Below are positions 33,170 through 43,917 of a DNA stretch of 64,000 nucleotides, piece after piece. Source of the DNA: Zeugodacus cucurbitae (taxonomy: Eukaryota > Arthropoda > Insecta > Diptera > Tephritidae); the NCBI RefSeq assembly GCF_028554725.1, contig NC_071670.1, forward strand, positions 22,934,001-22,998,000, read 5' to 3'. Within the stretch, counting starts at the first letter, position 1, and each line of letters begins with the position of its first letter. The notes beneath the pieces were generated by a model. The model worked only from the letters and a program-made list of their open reading frames with translations, was not told the origin of the DNA and did not search any database. A program made the translations under genes and the position numbers.

Positions 33170-33364
33170 TCAATAAAGTGAAAATATGCGTCCATATACA
33201 CCTATTAAATTTTCCACGGTCGAACGTCGCAATCTCATGTGCGATTTGAATTCATCCTCGCCATAGCCTTCAATGACAAAAGTTTTGGCATTTATTGGTT
33301 TCCTCCCTATCCGATTCATCATAGCTTGATGAATATACCGAGCTAGAGCTATATGGCATTTCAT
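33170..33364 (-). pseudogene. Harbinger-type nuclease N-terminal fragment
   Basis: The 64-residue frame contains GRKPINAKTFVIEGYGEDEF, then KSHMRLRRSTVENLIGVYG. An aromatic-acidic EF..H.RL.RSTVE pattern is that of the first helix of PIF/Harbinger nucleases. It lies on the opposite strand to the fossil at 28-29.7 kb, so it is a separate copy. No catalytic part follows. Confidence 0.45.
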
Positions 33365-33842
33365 CTAAAAATGCTAGTATACCAGCACTATAATTTATTA
33401 GTATAAACACAATACATTACATATGTTTAAAAAAACTTTCTTTCCAAATTAAAATACTCATTGTTTTCCATTTTCGTTTTTAACATTAAATGATTCTATC
33501 TTTTTCAACTTTGAAATTTAAATTGTTTTGTTAGCGAACTATCAAAGAGTTCAGTGCGACCAAATATAGACAATTCGATTTCAGTGCTGCCAGCTCGTAT
33601 GCAAATTTTGTACAAAATCGCATCAAAATTTCGTGTCGCGCCATGATGCAAAAATGAAGCAAGAATGAGATCGGTCTGCGTACCACACAATACACTTTTG
33701 CTACCCGTCGCAAAGACGAGCAGAAAAATTTAAACATTTCAATTTTGTTCATACTTGTATGCAGACCAGGCTTTACACGATGCGACGGTATGCCATACTT
33801 GACATGTAGTACAGACTAGTGTGCATGTGTATTTTCCGATTA
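33365..33842. other. Upstream region of locus A, no gene
   Basis: Overlapping short minus-strand frames at 33505-33752 show no recognisable domain. This would be promoter territory for locus A. Confidence 0.3.
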
Positions 33843-35830
33843 AGAGAGAGATGCACGTACTACAATGAATCGTTCAAAATCGCCACCATGTCCGTCATTC
33901 ATATGAAAGGAATGAGTGGATGTAAGTGCGCATTAATAATTTGTTACTAATATTATTTTATATTTATAGCGGTACTATGTTTTGACTGTGTGCTGTAGCG
34001 TATTTTAAAGGAATATAACTGCGGAAAATGGTCTTGGAAGACAAAGCGAGCTGCAACGCACATCTGGTGTGTACATGCAAACACAGACAAGCAAAACTAA
34101 AAATAGAAGCGAAACAAGGATTATGCCAATGAAGACAGATGGGTGAGTTGATAATATCCAACCTTACATATGTATATACTATAACGTAAAATCTTTTTTC
34201 AGATATTTGCAAACTTCGGAAGAAAAACAATGGTTTTAATAGTGATACAACGATAGTACAACAATAGCGACTCCAGGCAGTGGACTGAATGAAATATCGT
34301 TCGATACAAATTCGAATTAGAATTCAACGTATGATGGATGAAACACCCGTAGTCCTTTGTGTCAGGAAATAACAAAAATCATGCACATAGAAATACAACA
34401 CAAAATATGCTACAACAACAGGTATTGATTGCAAAACTAAAACAAAACAATAATTTTGATATTCTTATTATTCAACCGAGTTGGTATTAATACTTCCCAT
34501 GCTTATAAGATTGGTGGATAATCGCCAAATAGTGTAACAAGTGTAGCAGCAACAACAAATAATACATATTCAAATTCACAATAAAAGTCAAAATCGCACA
34601 ACGCAAACGGCAAATAACAAGGTTTGTTCAACGAATATAGATATTTTAATTATTTCTAACCAACTATACATATTTTTCAGGCATCGAATGATGTACAACA
34701 AATTACATCGGACTTTTGAAGTAGCAGTTTTACTACTTATTTTCGACGTGCTAAACAAAGTCTCCTACGATGCCCTTAACATAGTAACAGAGCTCTAAAA
34801 AACAATATTGAGTCGCAGAAGTTGTTTATCCTGCTTCTGATTTAACTATACAGGAATTATTAATTATTGTTAATTTATATATATTATGATTGTTAATTTA
34901 TAAGTTTTGAGCTCTCGCAATAGCACTAAATTTATTAATATAAATGTAAAATATTGTTAAATTAGCATCTATATACCAATGAATGTACGAATATTTGTAA
35001 CAATCGTAATAGTACTGAACTTTAATTTGTATTGTATAACAACACAAGCAATACTTAAAACTTTTGAGAAATTGTAAATTATAAAATTAATACTAACTTT
35101 ATATGTAAAATATGTAAATTTTGTCAATGTATAAATGATAGCCGCAAAAACGTTTGTAAAAATTAAAGTTTACTTTGTACTGAAACGCTAATATTTAAAA
35201 ATTAATCTATAATAATTATTAAAAGTGTAAAATAGCATACTAATTTATAAATGTAAATACCTCATACAATTAAATAAATAAAAATAAAACAACTTCAATT
35301 TTTAATTTTTAAACGAATATGTAGGTGACCTATAGAATGAAACCATGGAGACCAATGGACCAAATTTAATACATCTACCTCCTGTGACTAACAGCCGGTT
35401 TCATGAAACAAATTTAAGTGAAAAATAATTAATTTCAGTTTCACCATTTGACTTAATTTTTATTTAAATGGTTACGCTTTGCCATTTAAATATTGTTTAA
35501 ATACTGTCATATGTAACCACGGTTACGCTTTTCTATCAGCTGAATTCCCCTTTTGTTTACCATTTTGACAAACAAATACAATTTATTTGTTTACATAAAT
35601 CAGCTGTTATTCTTACTAACATCCCTGCCTTTTAATTTTTTGGATGCCAAATATCAATGATGGTAAAACGCAGGAAACTTAAGTGCAAAGTTAAATAAAA
35701 ATTAAAATTAAATGGAACTTACTTTTCAATTAAAATATTTCATGAAACCGGCTGTAAAGGGTGACCCTGAAAATGATGAATCGAACAATCTCCACTGATA
35801 AATGGCTGATTAAATAAAAAACTACACAGA
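33843..35830 (+). other. Locus A: spliced-looking transcription unit of unknown function
   Basis: Shares blocks with locus B (54170-62380). Exon-1-like block: AAGAGAGAGATGCACGTACT, a strong GCCACCATG start context and the donor GGAT|GTAAGTGCG (donor at 33924). A second exon-like block lies between an acceptor near 33969 and a GTGAG donor near 34142. A late exon follows TTTTTCAG at 34680 and contains ACATCGGAC. It ends with an AT-rich tail with AATAAATAAAAATAAAAC near 35270. Splice sites agree between loci, coding sequence does not: the frame from the first ATG ends in exon 2. It could be a non-coding RNA, a decayed gene, or part of a mobile unit. Confidence 0.45.
35392..35754. mobile_element. 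Harbinger-type MITE, complete, TAA duplication
   Basis: Ends CAGCCGGTTTCATGAAA and the inverse of the same sequence (right end TTTCATGAAACCGGCTG). TAA flanks both ends (35389-35391, 35755-35757). The paralogous site at 62300-62325 in locus B lacks the element and has a single TAA, confirming the boundaries. There is no coding capacity. A truncated copy is at 16573-16935. Confidence 0.92.
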
Positions 35831-35904
35831 GTTTCAGGTACTTTTGTCGGCACGATTCCGAATACTTTGGCGGTCGGGGTTTGACAACTCCGATCGGTAT
35901 AAAT

Positions 35905-37075
35905 GGGGTATCAGGTGAAAGAGGAGGCTCTCCAGAGCAAGAATAAAAATAATATAAGAATATTCTTGATCGGATTTATAGTTTTTGAAATATTCGTCTT
36001 TAAAAGTTCAATTTTTTCTATAAGTATCACATGGTATTTCACACACTTTAATGCAATTTTCTCACTTTTTACATTTCACATTCAATTTAATTCAAATTCT
36101 AAATTTATTTAAGGTTTTTTAAGCAAAAATTACTTATTTTAAAAATCATTTAGCACACTAACAGATGAAAAGGTTTCTGAGTTTACAATTATGTGGCAAT
36201 CGAGCGGTGCCACATGTTAGAAACCATAGATCATGAATTTTCCAATGAATGCGTTTTATTTATTTGTATATCAAAGTTTTTTGTCGTAGAACTTTCTTCT
36301 GCATCAATATACAAAAAATCTTTGCAAGGATGTTTGAATTTTTTTCGCGTAGAACTCCTTACATCATTGGCGGCCTTCGACCAAAACCAAGGGTGCCCGA
36401 AGTTTTTTTTGTGTAGAACTCCTTTCTGCTTAAAAAAAAATAACCTGGTCGAGCCAAAACCAAGGGTGTCCGAAATTTGTTCGCGTCGAACTCCATTCTG
36501 CACAGGCAGCCTTCGGCCGCACTTCAAAAAAATTAGCCTGGTCGACCCAAAACCTGGAGTGTCCGAAGTTTTTTTGTGTAGAACTCCTTTCTGCCAAGCC
36601 GACCTTCGGCCGCGCTTCAAAAAACTAATCCTGGTCGAGCCAACACAAGTGTTAGCAACATAAAAGACTGTCCTCGATATGATTTTTAAAAATTTATTTT
36701 GTTAAATAAAATAAGAGGAATTTTGGCAAAAAAAAATAGGAATTTTCGCAAAAAGAGGAATTTATGGATGAATTTATATATGGTATCTACAATGTGGCAG
36801 CGCTCGTTTTCCGTATAATTGTAAACACATAAATCTTAGAGTAAACAGTGATTTTTAAAATAAGTAATATTTGCTTAAAAAGCTTTAAACAAATGTAAAA
36901 TTTGAATTTTATTAAATGTTGGTAATGTAATTTCAAATATTTGAAGTGAAAAAGAGCGTAAAATTTATAAAAGTGTGTGAAATTTGCTTGTGAAGTTTTT
37001 GATTTTTGATCTTTAAAGCCGAATATCTCGAAAACTAGGCGTCTGCGGTACCTATAACCCTAAATATTTTCTAAT
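35905..37075. repeat. Foldback with tandem-repeat core
   Basis: 35960-36155 and 36840-37040 are inverted relatives: the block AAGCA(A)A(A/T)ATTACTTATTTTAAAA, the TTTCACACACTTT block and the TTTTGAAATATTCG/TTTTCGAGATATTCG block occur in opposite orientation. Between them lies a minisatellite of about 105-bp units. No gene is seen in the arms; frames of up to 156 residues through the core are products of the repeat. Confidence 0.65.
36340..36655 (+). repeat. Minisatellite of about 105-bp units
   Basis: Roughly three full and one partial unit. Each contains GTGTAGAACTCC(T)TTCTGC, CCTTCGGCCGC, CTTCAAAAAA, CTGGTCGAGCCAA and AAGGGTGTCCGAA in this order. Units differ by small substitutions and A/T-run lengths. 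Confidence 0.75.
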
Positions 37076-37280
37076 CGGGAGGACGTCCTCTTTTTAACGG
37101 TGCCATCAGATCGCGGCGCCATAGTAATCGGATTTGTGCCCTTTTTTCGCCCTTACGAATTGCATAGAAACTTTCATTGAAACTGTTAGTACTGCTCCCT
37201 GGCTTTTCGGTACCAGACCTGCAGGGTACTGTATAAGAATTATTTAGATAACTCTTGCCAAACATTGGCGATGATAATAT
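37076..37280. other. Short spacer before gypsy element 1
   Basis: Nothing recognised; ends in the ATAT target duplication (37277-37280). Confidence 0.4.
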
Positions 37281-37680
37281 TGTAACGAAAATGGTACCAG
37301 AACTAACTAGAATTGACAATCGAATTCGAAAACTTACCAGATGTATCTAGACATCGATATTAGTAGTTGCCAGAATGTTCGAGTGGTGATGTATCGCTTG
37401 CAATCGACTATATAAGGGCTACCGGTATGGCAGCAAGACGTTCTGATAAGAAAATTATCGAGTAAGGACAATTCGAAAGAGAGAGTTGTAGAGACAAGTG
37501 TAAAAAAGTTATAAGTTAGAGTTGTAAAGCAGAGTATTGAGTAATAAAGTGTTAAGTTATAAGGATTTAGAAATAAAGATTAGTGTATACCCATTAAAGT
37601 GTGACTTTTATTTGACAATCCAGTGATCGAACTCAGGGTAGAGTTTCAGCATAAATGACAGATTTTGGAAATCCGTTCCA
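37281..37680 (+). repeat. 5' LTR of gypsy element 1
   Basis: Begins TGTAACGAAAATGG and ends ATCCGTTCCA. It contains GACTATATAAGGGCT (TATA-like) near 37408 and AATAAAG (polyadenylation signal) near 37573. Same family as the LTRs at 41249, 41822, 43918, 47731, 52685 and 57061. Confidence 0.9.
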
Positions 37681-37726
37681 ATTGGTGTCAGAAGTTGGAT
37701 TGACAAATAAAATTCCGTAGGAGATA

Positions 37727-37990
37727 ATGGCCAAATTCAGTGAATTAAAGATACAACTTAAAAAGGAGTTGGATCAACGAGGCTTAGCAACGAATTCGTT
37801 GAAAGCTGAGTTACTTGTCCGTTTGCAGGAGACCATGGAAGAAGAAAACATCAACGAAGACGAATATGTTTTCGAATCGGTGTTAGAGGAATCAACAACG
37901 AAGATAGAAGAAAAGGAGGAGACTCCACGTAAGTCTGGAGTAATGGACATGAACATGTGTTTGTCTGCAATGTCGCAGATGTCGTCATAA
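37727..37990 (+). pseudogene. Gypsy gag N-terminus with SAP domain
   Basis: An 87-residue frame starting 46 bases after the LTR. Residues 3-36 (KFSELKIQLKKEL..RGLATNSLKAELLVRL) form a SAP-type DNA-binding helix-extended-helix, as seen at the start of some gypsy gag proteins. An acidic tail follows (EEENINEDEY..), then a stop at 37988. Element 2 starts with a different, shorter sequence and lacks the SAP domain. The frame is followed by repeat-rich gag-like readings to about 38570. Confidence 0.7.
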
Positions 37991-38121
37991 TTTGAACAAC
38001 GCGTCTGAAAGAACAGTACAAACGCTTAACAACAAAGTTATCCCAACAAATAAAGGACCAAATAACAGAAGCTAAATTTTCTTCACTGTTAAACGAGCAG
38101 AAGGAAAGTCAGTCCGGGCAG

Positions 38122-38570
38122 GTGAACTCATATATAGCGGATGTATCAACACAGTCGGAACCCAATGGAGTGTCTTCACAGCTAGAAAATCAGGAGGAAG
38201 AGTCAATGGATGTGACCTCAAATACAGAATACATGTTAAGACAGCTGAAAGAGACATGGGGAGAATATGTCCACATATTTGGAAGCGAATTAGACTTGTA
38301 TGTCAAGACCTTTGGAAGCGTATGGAGAGATTTCGATAACACAATTGGAAGTGAGTGGGGTGTCCTCAAAGTTGAAAGAGGAGGAGTCGATGCAGGTGAC
38401 CTTAAAAAGGGAGGAAGTTGAAATGCATGGAGAGTGTATACCATCGCAGGTTCCAGCACAGGAGTCCACACAATTGAAGGAGCAGGAGGCACATATATCG
38501 ACGCTGGTGACCACAGAGAAGGCAGAAGTGCCATGGAAAAAATATTGTAATCTGAAGCAACTACAATAAT
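38122..38570 (+). pseudogene. Repeat-rich gag-like region of gypsy element 1
   Basis: Two overlapping frames carry the same glutamine/serine/glutamate-rich repeats as element 2 (EEESM, QLKE, STQ..E blocks). Frameshifted relative to element 2's 216-residue frame. Confidence 0.6.
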
Positions 38571-39208
38571 CTCAACAGGAAGCTCCAGTTGTGAAACGTG
38601 TAATTCATGTGTTAGTAGAGTTGAACAAAGGAAATAGCTGCAGAACGTCCAATCGCAAAGGCACAGTGGAACAGTTTTAAGTTGGTGGCTGGTTGCTTAT
38701 ATCAAGTCTGGAACAGCACAGAAGGACAAAACTCCCGATCTCTCATGATTGTTCGGAATAAAAGATTACCTAAAGTTCGCAACGAGATGCACCAAGGTCC
38801 AGATCAAGAATTCTTGAGAATCACGAAAGCCTTGGAATAATTGAAGAATCAATTTTATTCGGTTGGTTTTCGTCAATCAATGTGACATTGCATTCAGCTA
38901 AGGTGTCGAGTTCCAAATGTAATGGGCAGATGAATCGCCATTTGAGCGATCCGCCATGGTTATAGCTGGTCCATTACCTACCAGTAAATCAGGATACAGA
39001 AGTGTTTTGTTGGTCAGGACAGAGGTGTGCCCAATTCGTAGTAAAGAAACTGACAAGATAGCGGACGTGGACATCAAAAGTTGAGAGATGTGCCAGAACC
39101 TATGTGCCCGGAAAGCACTTGCAGTTGTATTTCATCCATAGTCCGATAGCATCGCGGAAAGATTCATCCGAAATTTGGAATAGTGTTTTAGAAAACTGGT
39201 GGACAGGT

Positions 39209-40998
39209 GGAAGCTGGAGCCATATGTAGAAGCATCGGATGAGAGACCCCAATTTTGATGACGACCACTGTAAACGTTTAAAGGGCTACGAATTAAGGGC
39301 ATGCACCTGGAATGTCCGGACCCTTAATTGGGAAGGTGCCTCTGCCCAGCTGGTTGATGCCCTCGTAAGAGTAAAGGCTGACATCACCGCAATCCAAGAA
39401 ATGCGATGGACGGGACAAGGGCGGAAGAAGGTGGGTCCTTGTGACATCTACTACAGCGGCCATATAAAGGAGCGCAAATTCGGTGTTGGATTCGTGGTGG
39501 GAGAAAGACTCCGTCGTCGAGTCCTGGCATTCACTCCGGTGGATGAACGTCTAGCCACAATCCGCATCAATGCGAGATTCTTCAACATATCGCTGATTTG
39601 CGACCACGCCCCGACGGAAGAGAAGGACGAAGTGATCAAAGATACCTTCTATGAGCGCCTAGAACGTACCTATGAGCGCTGCCCCCGCCAAGATGTCCAA
39701 ATCGTGCTTGGCGATTTCAACGCTAGGGTGGGTAAAGAAGGTGCCTTTGGCACAACAGTCGGAAAATTCAGCCTCCATGACGAAACATCACCAAACGGTC
39801 TGAGGCTGATCGATTTCGCCGGGGTCCGAAATATGGTCGTCTGTAGTACTAGATTCCAGCATAAGAAAATCCATCAAGCTACTTGGCTGTCCGCGGATCG
39901 AATCACTCGCAACCAGATCGATCATGTTGTGATAGATGGACGATATGTCTCCAGTGTTTTTGATGTGCGTACGCTTCGTGGTCCCAACATCGACTCGGAC
40001 CACTATTTTGTAGCAGCGAAGATACGCACCCGCCTCTGTGTAGAAAAGCGCACACGTCAACAAACACAAAGAAGGTTCGACATCGAGAAGCTGCAATCAC
40101 AACCGACAGATTTCTTTAACCTGATGCTGGAAAAAATAATACGAGCTGCAGAGCTAAATAGACAAGGTATAATCTTCTATAAGAGTGTACAGCTAGTGGC
40201 GTACGCCGATGATATCGATATCATTGGAAACAACACCCGCGCCGTTAGTTCTGCTTTTTCCAGACTGGATAAGGAAGCGAAGCGTATGGGTCTGGTGGTG
40301 AACGAGAACAATACGAAATATCTTAGCAATTGGCTCTCACGTCACTGTTAACAGTCATAACTTTGAAGTTGTAGATAATTTCGTCTACCTGGGAACCAGC
40401 ACTAACAGCAATAACAATGTCAGCCTCGAAATCCAACGCAGAATCACTCTTGCCAACAGGTATTACTATGGACTAAGTAGGCAATTGAAAAGTAAAGTCC
40501 TCTCTCGATGAACAAAAACCAAACTCTACAAGTCTTTCATCATTCCCGTCCTACTTTACGTTGCAGAAGCGTGGACGATGTCAACATCCGATGAGACGGC
40601 GCTAGGAGTATTCGAGAGAAAGGTTTTGCGGAAGATGTATGGTCCCTTAAACATTGGCAACGGCGAGTACCGCAGACGATGGAACGATGAGCTGTATGTG
40701 TTATTCGACGACATAGACATAGTCCAGCGAATAAAAAGACAGCGGCTACGCTGGCTAGGTGATGTTGTTCGAATGGATGAAAGTGCTCCAGCTCTGAAAG
40801 TATTCGATGCAGTACCCGCTGGAGGAAGCCGAGGAAGAGGGAGACCTCCACTCCGATGGAAGGACCAGGTGGAGAGGGACCTGGCTTCGCTTGGTATAAC
40901 CAATTGGCGCCAAACTGCCAGAAAGAGGGTTACGTGGCGCGCTGTTGTGGACTCGGCTATAACCGCGTAAGCGGTGTCTACGCCAGTCAGGAAGAAGA
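39209..40998 (+). mobile_element. RTE-like LINE, copy c, internally deleted
   Basis: It begins within GACAGGT|GGAAGCTGG and ends in the GAAGAAGAAG tail, with AGGT at both junctions (39205-39208, 40999-41002). The uninterrupted sequence GGACAGGTATCACCACAG occurs in element 2 at 43662, which fixes the insertion site. It has a full endonuclease, then a deletion removing the front half of the reverse transcriptase. Confidence 0.88.
39239..40351 (+). pseudogene. Endonuclease fused in frame to a reverse transcriptase remnant
   Basis: A 370-residue open frame. Residues about 19-60 carry CTWNVRTLNWEG and ITAIQEMRWTGQG, then APTEEKD, IVLGDFNARVG, GLRLIDFAGVRNMVV, RNQIDHVVID and DSDHYFVAAKIRT, all endonuclease blocks, including the SDH lost in copy b. 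After FDIEKLQSQPT the frame passes straight to DFFNLMLEKII and AYADDIDIIGNN: the polymerase fingers and part of the palm are deleted but the frame is kept. It ends KYLSNWLSRHC by a further break. The C-terminal part continues at 40578-40970 (LGVFERKVLRKMYGP.., RLRWLGDVVRMDE). Not functional as a polymerase. Confidence 0.88.
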
Positions 40999-41248
40999 AG
41001 GTACCACCACAGGTACAGAGGATACCCTTATATCCGTGTTCCTGGCTTATAGACCTTCTGTCCAGGAATCAACGGGTAGACTATTCCGACTATCATTTTT
41101 GCTTACTTAGTTAATTAAAATTTAGTATTCATGCCAATGTAGTAAGGAATGTTAAGTAAGCCAACAGTGTCCTAGAAGACGAGATTAGAGGGAGAAAATC
41201 GAGACTTTTGGTTCTGGAAGTATGTCTAATAATTTAAGTGGAGGGCAG

Positions 41249-41567
41249 TGTAACGATAATGGTAACAGAACAAATTTGAATTGACAATCGAAATCGATAA
41301 CTTACCAGATGTATCTAGACATCTATATTAGTAGTTGCCAGAATGTTCGAGTGGCAATGTATCGCTTACATTCGTCTATATAAGAGTGTTGTCGAGTACG
41401 GACAATAAGTTAGAGTTGTAAAGCAGAGTATTGACTAATAAAGTGTTAAGTTATAAGGATTTATAAATAAAGATTAGTGCACAACCATTAAAGTGTGACT
41501 TTAATTTGACAATCCATTGAGTGGGTAGAGTTTCAGCGTAAACGACAGATTTTGCAAATCCCTTACA
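41249..41567 (+). repeat. 3' LTR of gypsy element 1, shortened
   Basis: TGTAACGATAATGG to CCCTTACA, directly after the polypurine tract. It lacks about 80 bp that are present in the 5' LTR after CTATATAAG. ATAT follows. Confidence 0.85.
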
Positions 41568-41821
41568 ATATATATTGACAGCAATTGAAGATATTGGGAT
41601 ATCGATATCATAGGTGAATTCAGGGTAGACTTTCAGCGTAAACGATAGATTTTGGAAATCCGGAATCAATATATATTGACAGCAATAGTAGATATTGGGA
41701 AATCGATATATGTGCTACATGTTTAATATATATCATGATATTTCCTGTATCGCAATATTTATTGAACGTTTAGCATGCTGCACTGATGGATTACGATCTT
41801 TATCACAAAATATTTAAATAT
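41568..41821. repeat. Satellite-like spacer
   Basis: Blocks CTGTATCGCAATATTTATTG, AACGTTTAGCATGC and TATCACAAAATATTTAAATA match 44730-44800 and the later R copies. It is the left neighbour of the gypsy element 2 insertion and belongs to a roughly 510-bp direct-repeat family. Confidence 0.7.
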
Positions 41822-42193
41822 TGTAACGAAAATGGCACCAGAACAAACTAGAATTGACTATCGAAATCGATAACTTGTCAGATGTATCTAGACATCGATA
41901 CTCGTAGTTGCCAGATTGTTCGAGTGGCGATGTATCGCTAACAATCGACTATATAAGTGCTGTCGGACTGGCAGTAACACACAGTTTTAATAAGAGAGTT
42001 GTCGAGTGAAGTGTAAACAAGCTATAAGCTAGAGTTGTAAAGTAGAGTATTGAGTAATTAAGTGTAAAGTTATAAGGAATTATAAATAAAGATTAGTGTG
42101 TAGCCATTAAGGTGTGACTTTTATTTGACAATCCAGTGATCGAACTCAGGGTAGAGTTTCAGCGTGAACAACAGATTTTGGAAATCCGTTACA
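41822..42193 (+). repeat. 5' LTR of gypsy element 2
   Basis: TGTAACGAAAATGGCACC to ATCCGTTACA, with perfect short inverted ends TGTAACG/CGTTACA. TATA-like CTATATAAG at 41950 and AATAAAG near 42084. Confidence 0.92.
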
Positions 42194-42512
42194 ATTGGTG
42201 TCAGAAGTGGGATTGACAAAAATAAAGTCTAGATAAAGAAGATAATGGCTCAGTTAACTGAAGAAGACATGAACACGATTTTGTCTGCAATATCGTCACA
42301 GCTCCAGGCGCAGTCATTAGAAATGAAGACCAGGACACACGCTTAACAACAAAGTTGTCCCAACAAATAAAGGTCCAAATAACAGAGCTATCAACGCAGA
42401 TATCAGCTCAAATATCGGTACAGTTAAAAGAGCGGAAGTTGGAAACGAATGGGGTATCTTCAGAGTTAGGAAAGCAGAAGGAAGAATCAATGAGACTTCA
42501 AATTAAGCGGAT

Positions 42513-43163
42513 GTGTCAATAGAGCTGGAAACGCAAGACGAGAATTTGTTAACACAGACCGAAGCGAATGATGCTTGTATGTCAAGGACTTTGGAAGCGC
42601 ATGGGCAGATTTTGTCAACACAGTCGGAAGCGAATAGGGTGTCCTCACAGTTGGAAATAGAGGAGGAGGATGAGTCAATGGATGTGTCCTCAAATAGAGC
42701 AGAGGTGTCAACACCACTCGTAGTGCATGGGGAGAATATGTCCACACTGTTGGAAGCGAATCAGACCTGTATGTTAAGACCTTTAGAATCGCATGGAGAG
42801 ATTTTGTTAACACAATTGGAAGTGAATGGGATATCCTCACAGTTGAAAGAGGATGAGTCGATGGAGGTGACCTTAAAAAGAGAAGAGGTGTCAGCACAGC
42901 TGGAAGTGCATGGAGAGGGTATACCATCGCAGGTTTCGGCACAGGTGTCGACACAGTTGAAGGAACAGAAGGTACATATATCGACGCAGGTGATCCCAGA
43001 GAAGGCAGACGTGTCATGGACAAAAGATTATGATCTGAAGGAAGAAGACTCTGAAACGTCCAAAGAAAGTCCAGAGAAAGAAGATAAGGCTGCAGAATCT
43101 CTAGTCGCAAAGGCACAGTGCAAAAGCTTCAAGTGGTTGCTTATATCGGGTATGAAAAAGTAA
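42513..43163 (+). pseudogene. Repeat-rich gag-like protein of gypsy element 2
   Basis: 216 residues, no recognised fold. It is made of about six imperfect acidic repeats with blocks like HGENMSTLLEANQ, HGEILLTQLEVNGISSQLKE and HGEGIPSQVSAQVSTQLKE, rich in Glu, Ser and Gln and probably helical. It starts after frame breaks from the true beginning at 42245 (MAQLTEEDMNTIL). By position it replaces gag. Element 1 has the same repeats in broken frames. I would not assign a function beyond degenerate gag. Confidence 0.55.
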
Positions 43164-43188
43164 AGAAGGACAAATCTCCCGATCTTTC

Positions 43189-43887
43189 ATGGTTGGTCGG
43201 AATGAGAGATTACCTAAAGTTCGCTACGAGATGCACAAAGGTACAAGTGAAGTGCACGTAAGAATCATGAAAGCCTTGGAAAAATTGAAGAATCAGTTTT
43301 ATAGGGTTGGTTGTCGTCAATCATTGAGAGATTGCATTGCAGCTAAAGTGTCGATTTCCAAGAGTCATGGTCAGATCAAGCAGTTCAGTTCGGGAGCGCC
43401 ATTTGAGCGATTCGCCATGGTTGTAGCTGCTCCATTACCTACCAGCAGATCGGAAAACAGCAGTGGTTTGTTGGCTAGGATGAAGAAATACCAAATTCTA
43501 AGCCAAGGAATTGACGAGATGGTGGACGTGGACATCAAAAGTTTTGAGATATGCCAGAAGCTATGTGTCCGGAAAATATGTGAAGCTGCATCACATCCAC
43601 GATCCGATATCATGTTGAAAAGATTCATCCGAAATTTGGAAGAGCATTTTAGAAAGCTGGTGGACAGGTATCACCACAGTTACAGAGGATGTCCATACAT
43701 CCATGTTCCTGGCTTATCGGCCTGCTGTCCAGGAAACAACGGCGTAGACGACTGCAAGGATAATTTTTGGTTACTGGTTGATTTAAAGTTTAGGATCAAT
43801 GCCAATGGAGAAAGAAACGCTAAGGAGGACAACAGTGTCCTAGACGAGACAGAAATGCTAAGGGTTTGGCTCTGGAAGTATGTCTAA
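43189..43887 (+). pseudogene. Gypsy integrase remnant
   Basis: A 232-residue frame with a decayed integrase pattern: FYRVGCRQSLRDCIAAK (zinc-binding region, histidines lost), APFERFAMVVAAPLPTS (the family has a catalytic Asp where MVV stands), SHPRSDIMLKRFIRNLEEH (third acidic region, usually hPQSDG.vERfNRtL), FRKLVDRYHHSY. The catalytic residues are replaced, and the segment between them is shorter than in an intact enzyme. The frame is open only because of compensating changes. It ends 32 bases before the remains of the polypurine tract. Confidence 0.7.
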
Positions 43888-43917
43888 TCGGGACGATCAG
43901 ACTTTAGTGGAGGGCAA

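Larger units (their letters stand above)
37281..41567 (+). mobile_element. Ty3/gypsy-type element 1, decayed, with LINE insertion
   Basis: 5' LTR 37281-37680, then TGGTGTCAGAAGTTGGATT from 37683, complementary to a tRNA 3' end finishing in CCA (probably tRNA-Leu). Then come a gag-like frame with a SAP domain, a repeat-rich gag part, integrase remnants near 38940-39205 and 41000-41240, the polypurine tract AGTGGAGGGCAG, and the 3' LTR 41249-41567. ATAT stands before and after the element. Protease, reverse transcriptase and RNase H are missing. RTE copy c sits in the integrase remnant. Confidence 0.85.

Noticed and set aside
36193..36663. Long frames of 156 (plus) and 129 residues (minus)
   Set aside because: They are translations of a 105-bp tandem repeat whose length is a multiple of three. 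No start context or domain.
42513..43163. Acidic repeat protein as a host gene
   Set aside because: It lies between LTR, primer-binding site and polypurine tract of one element, and the same repeats occur at the same place in element 1.
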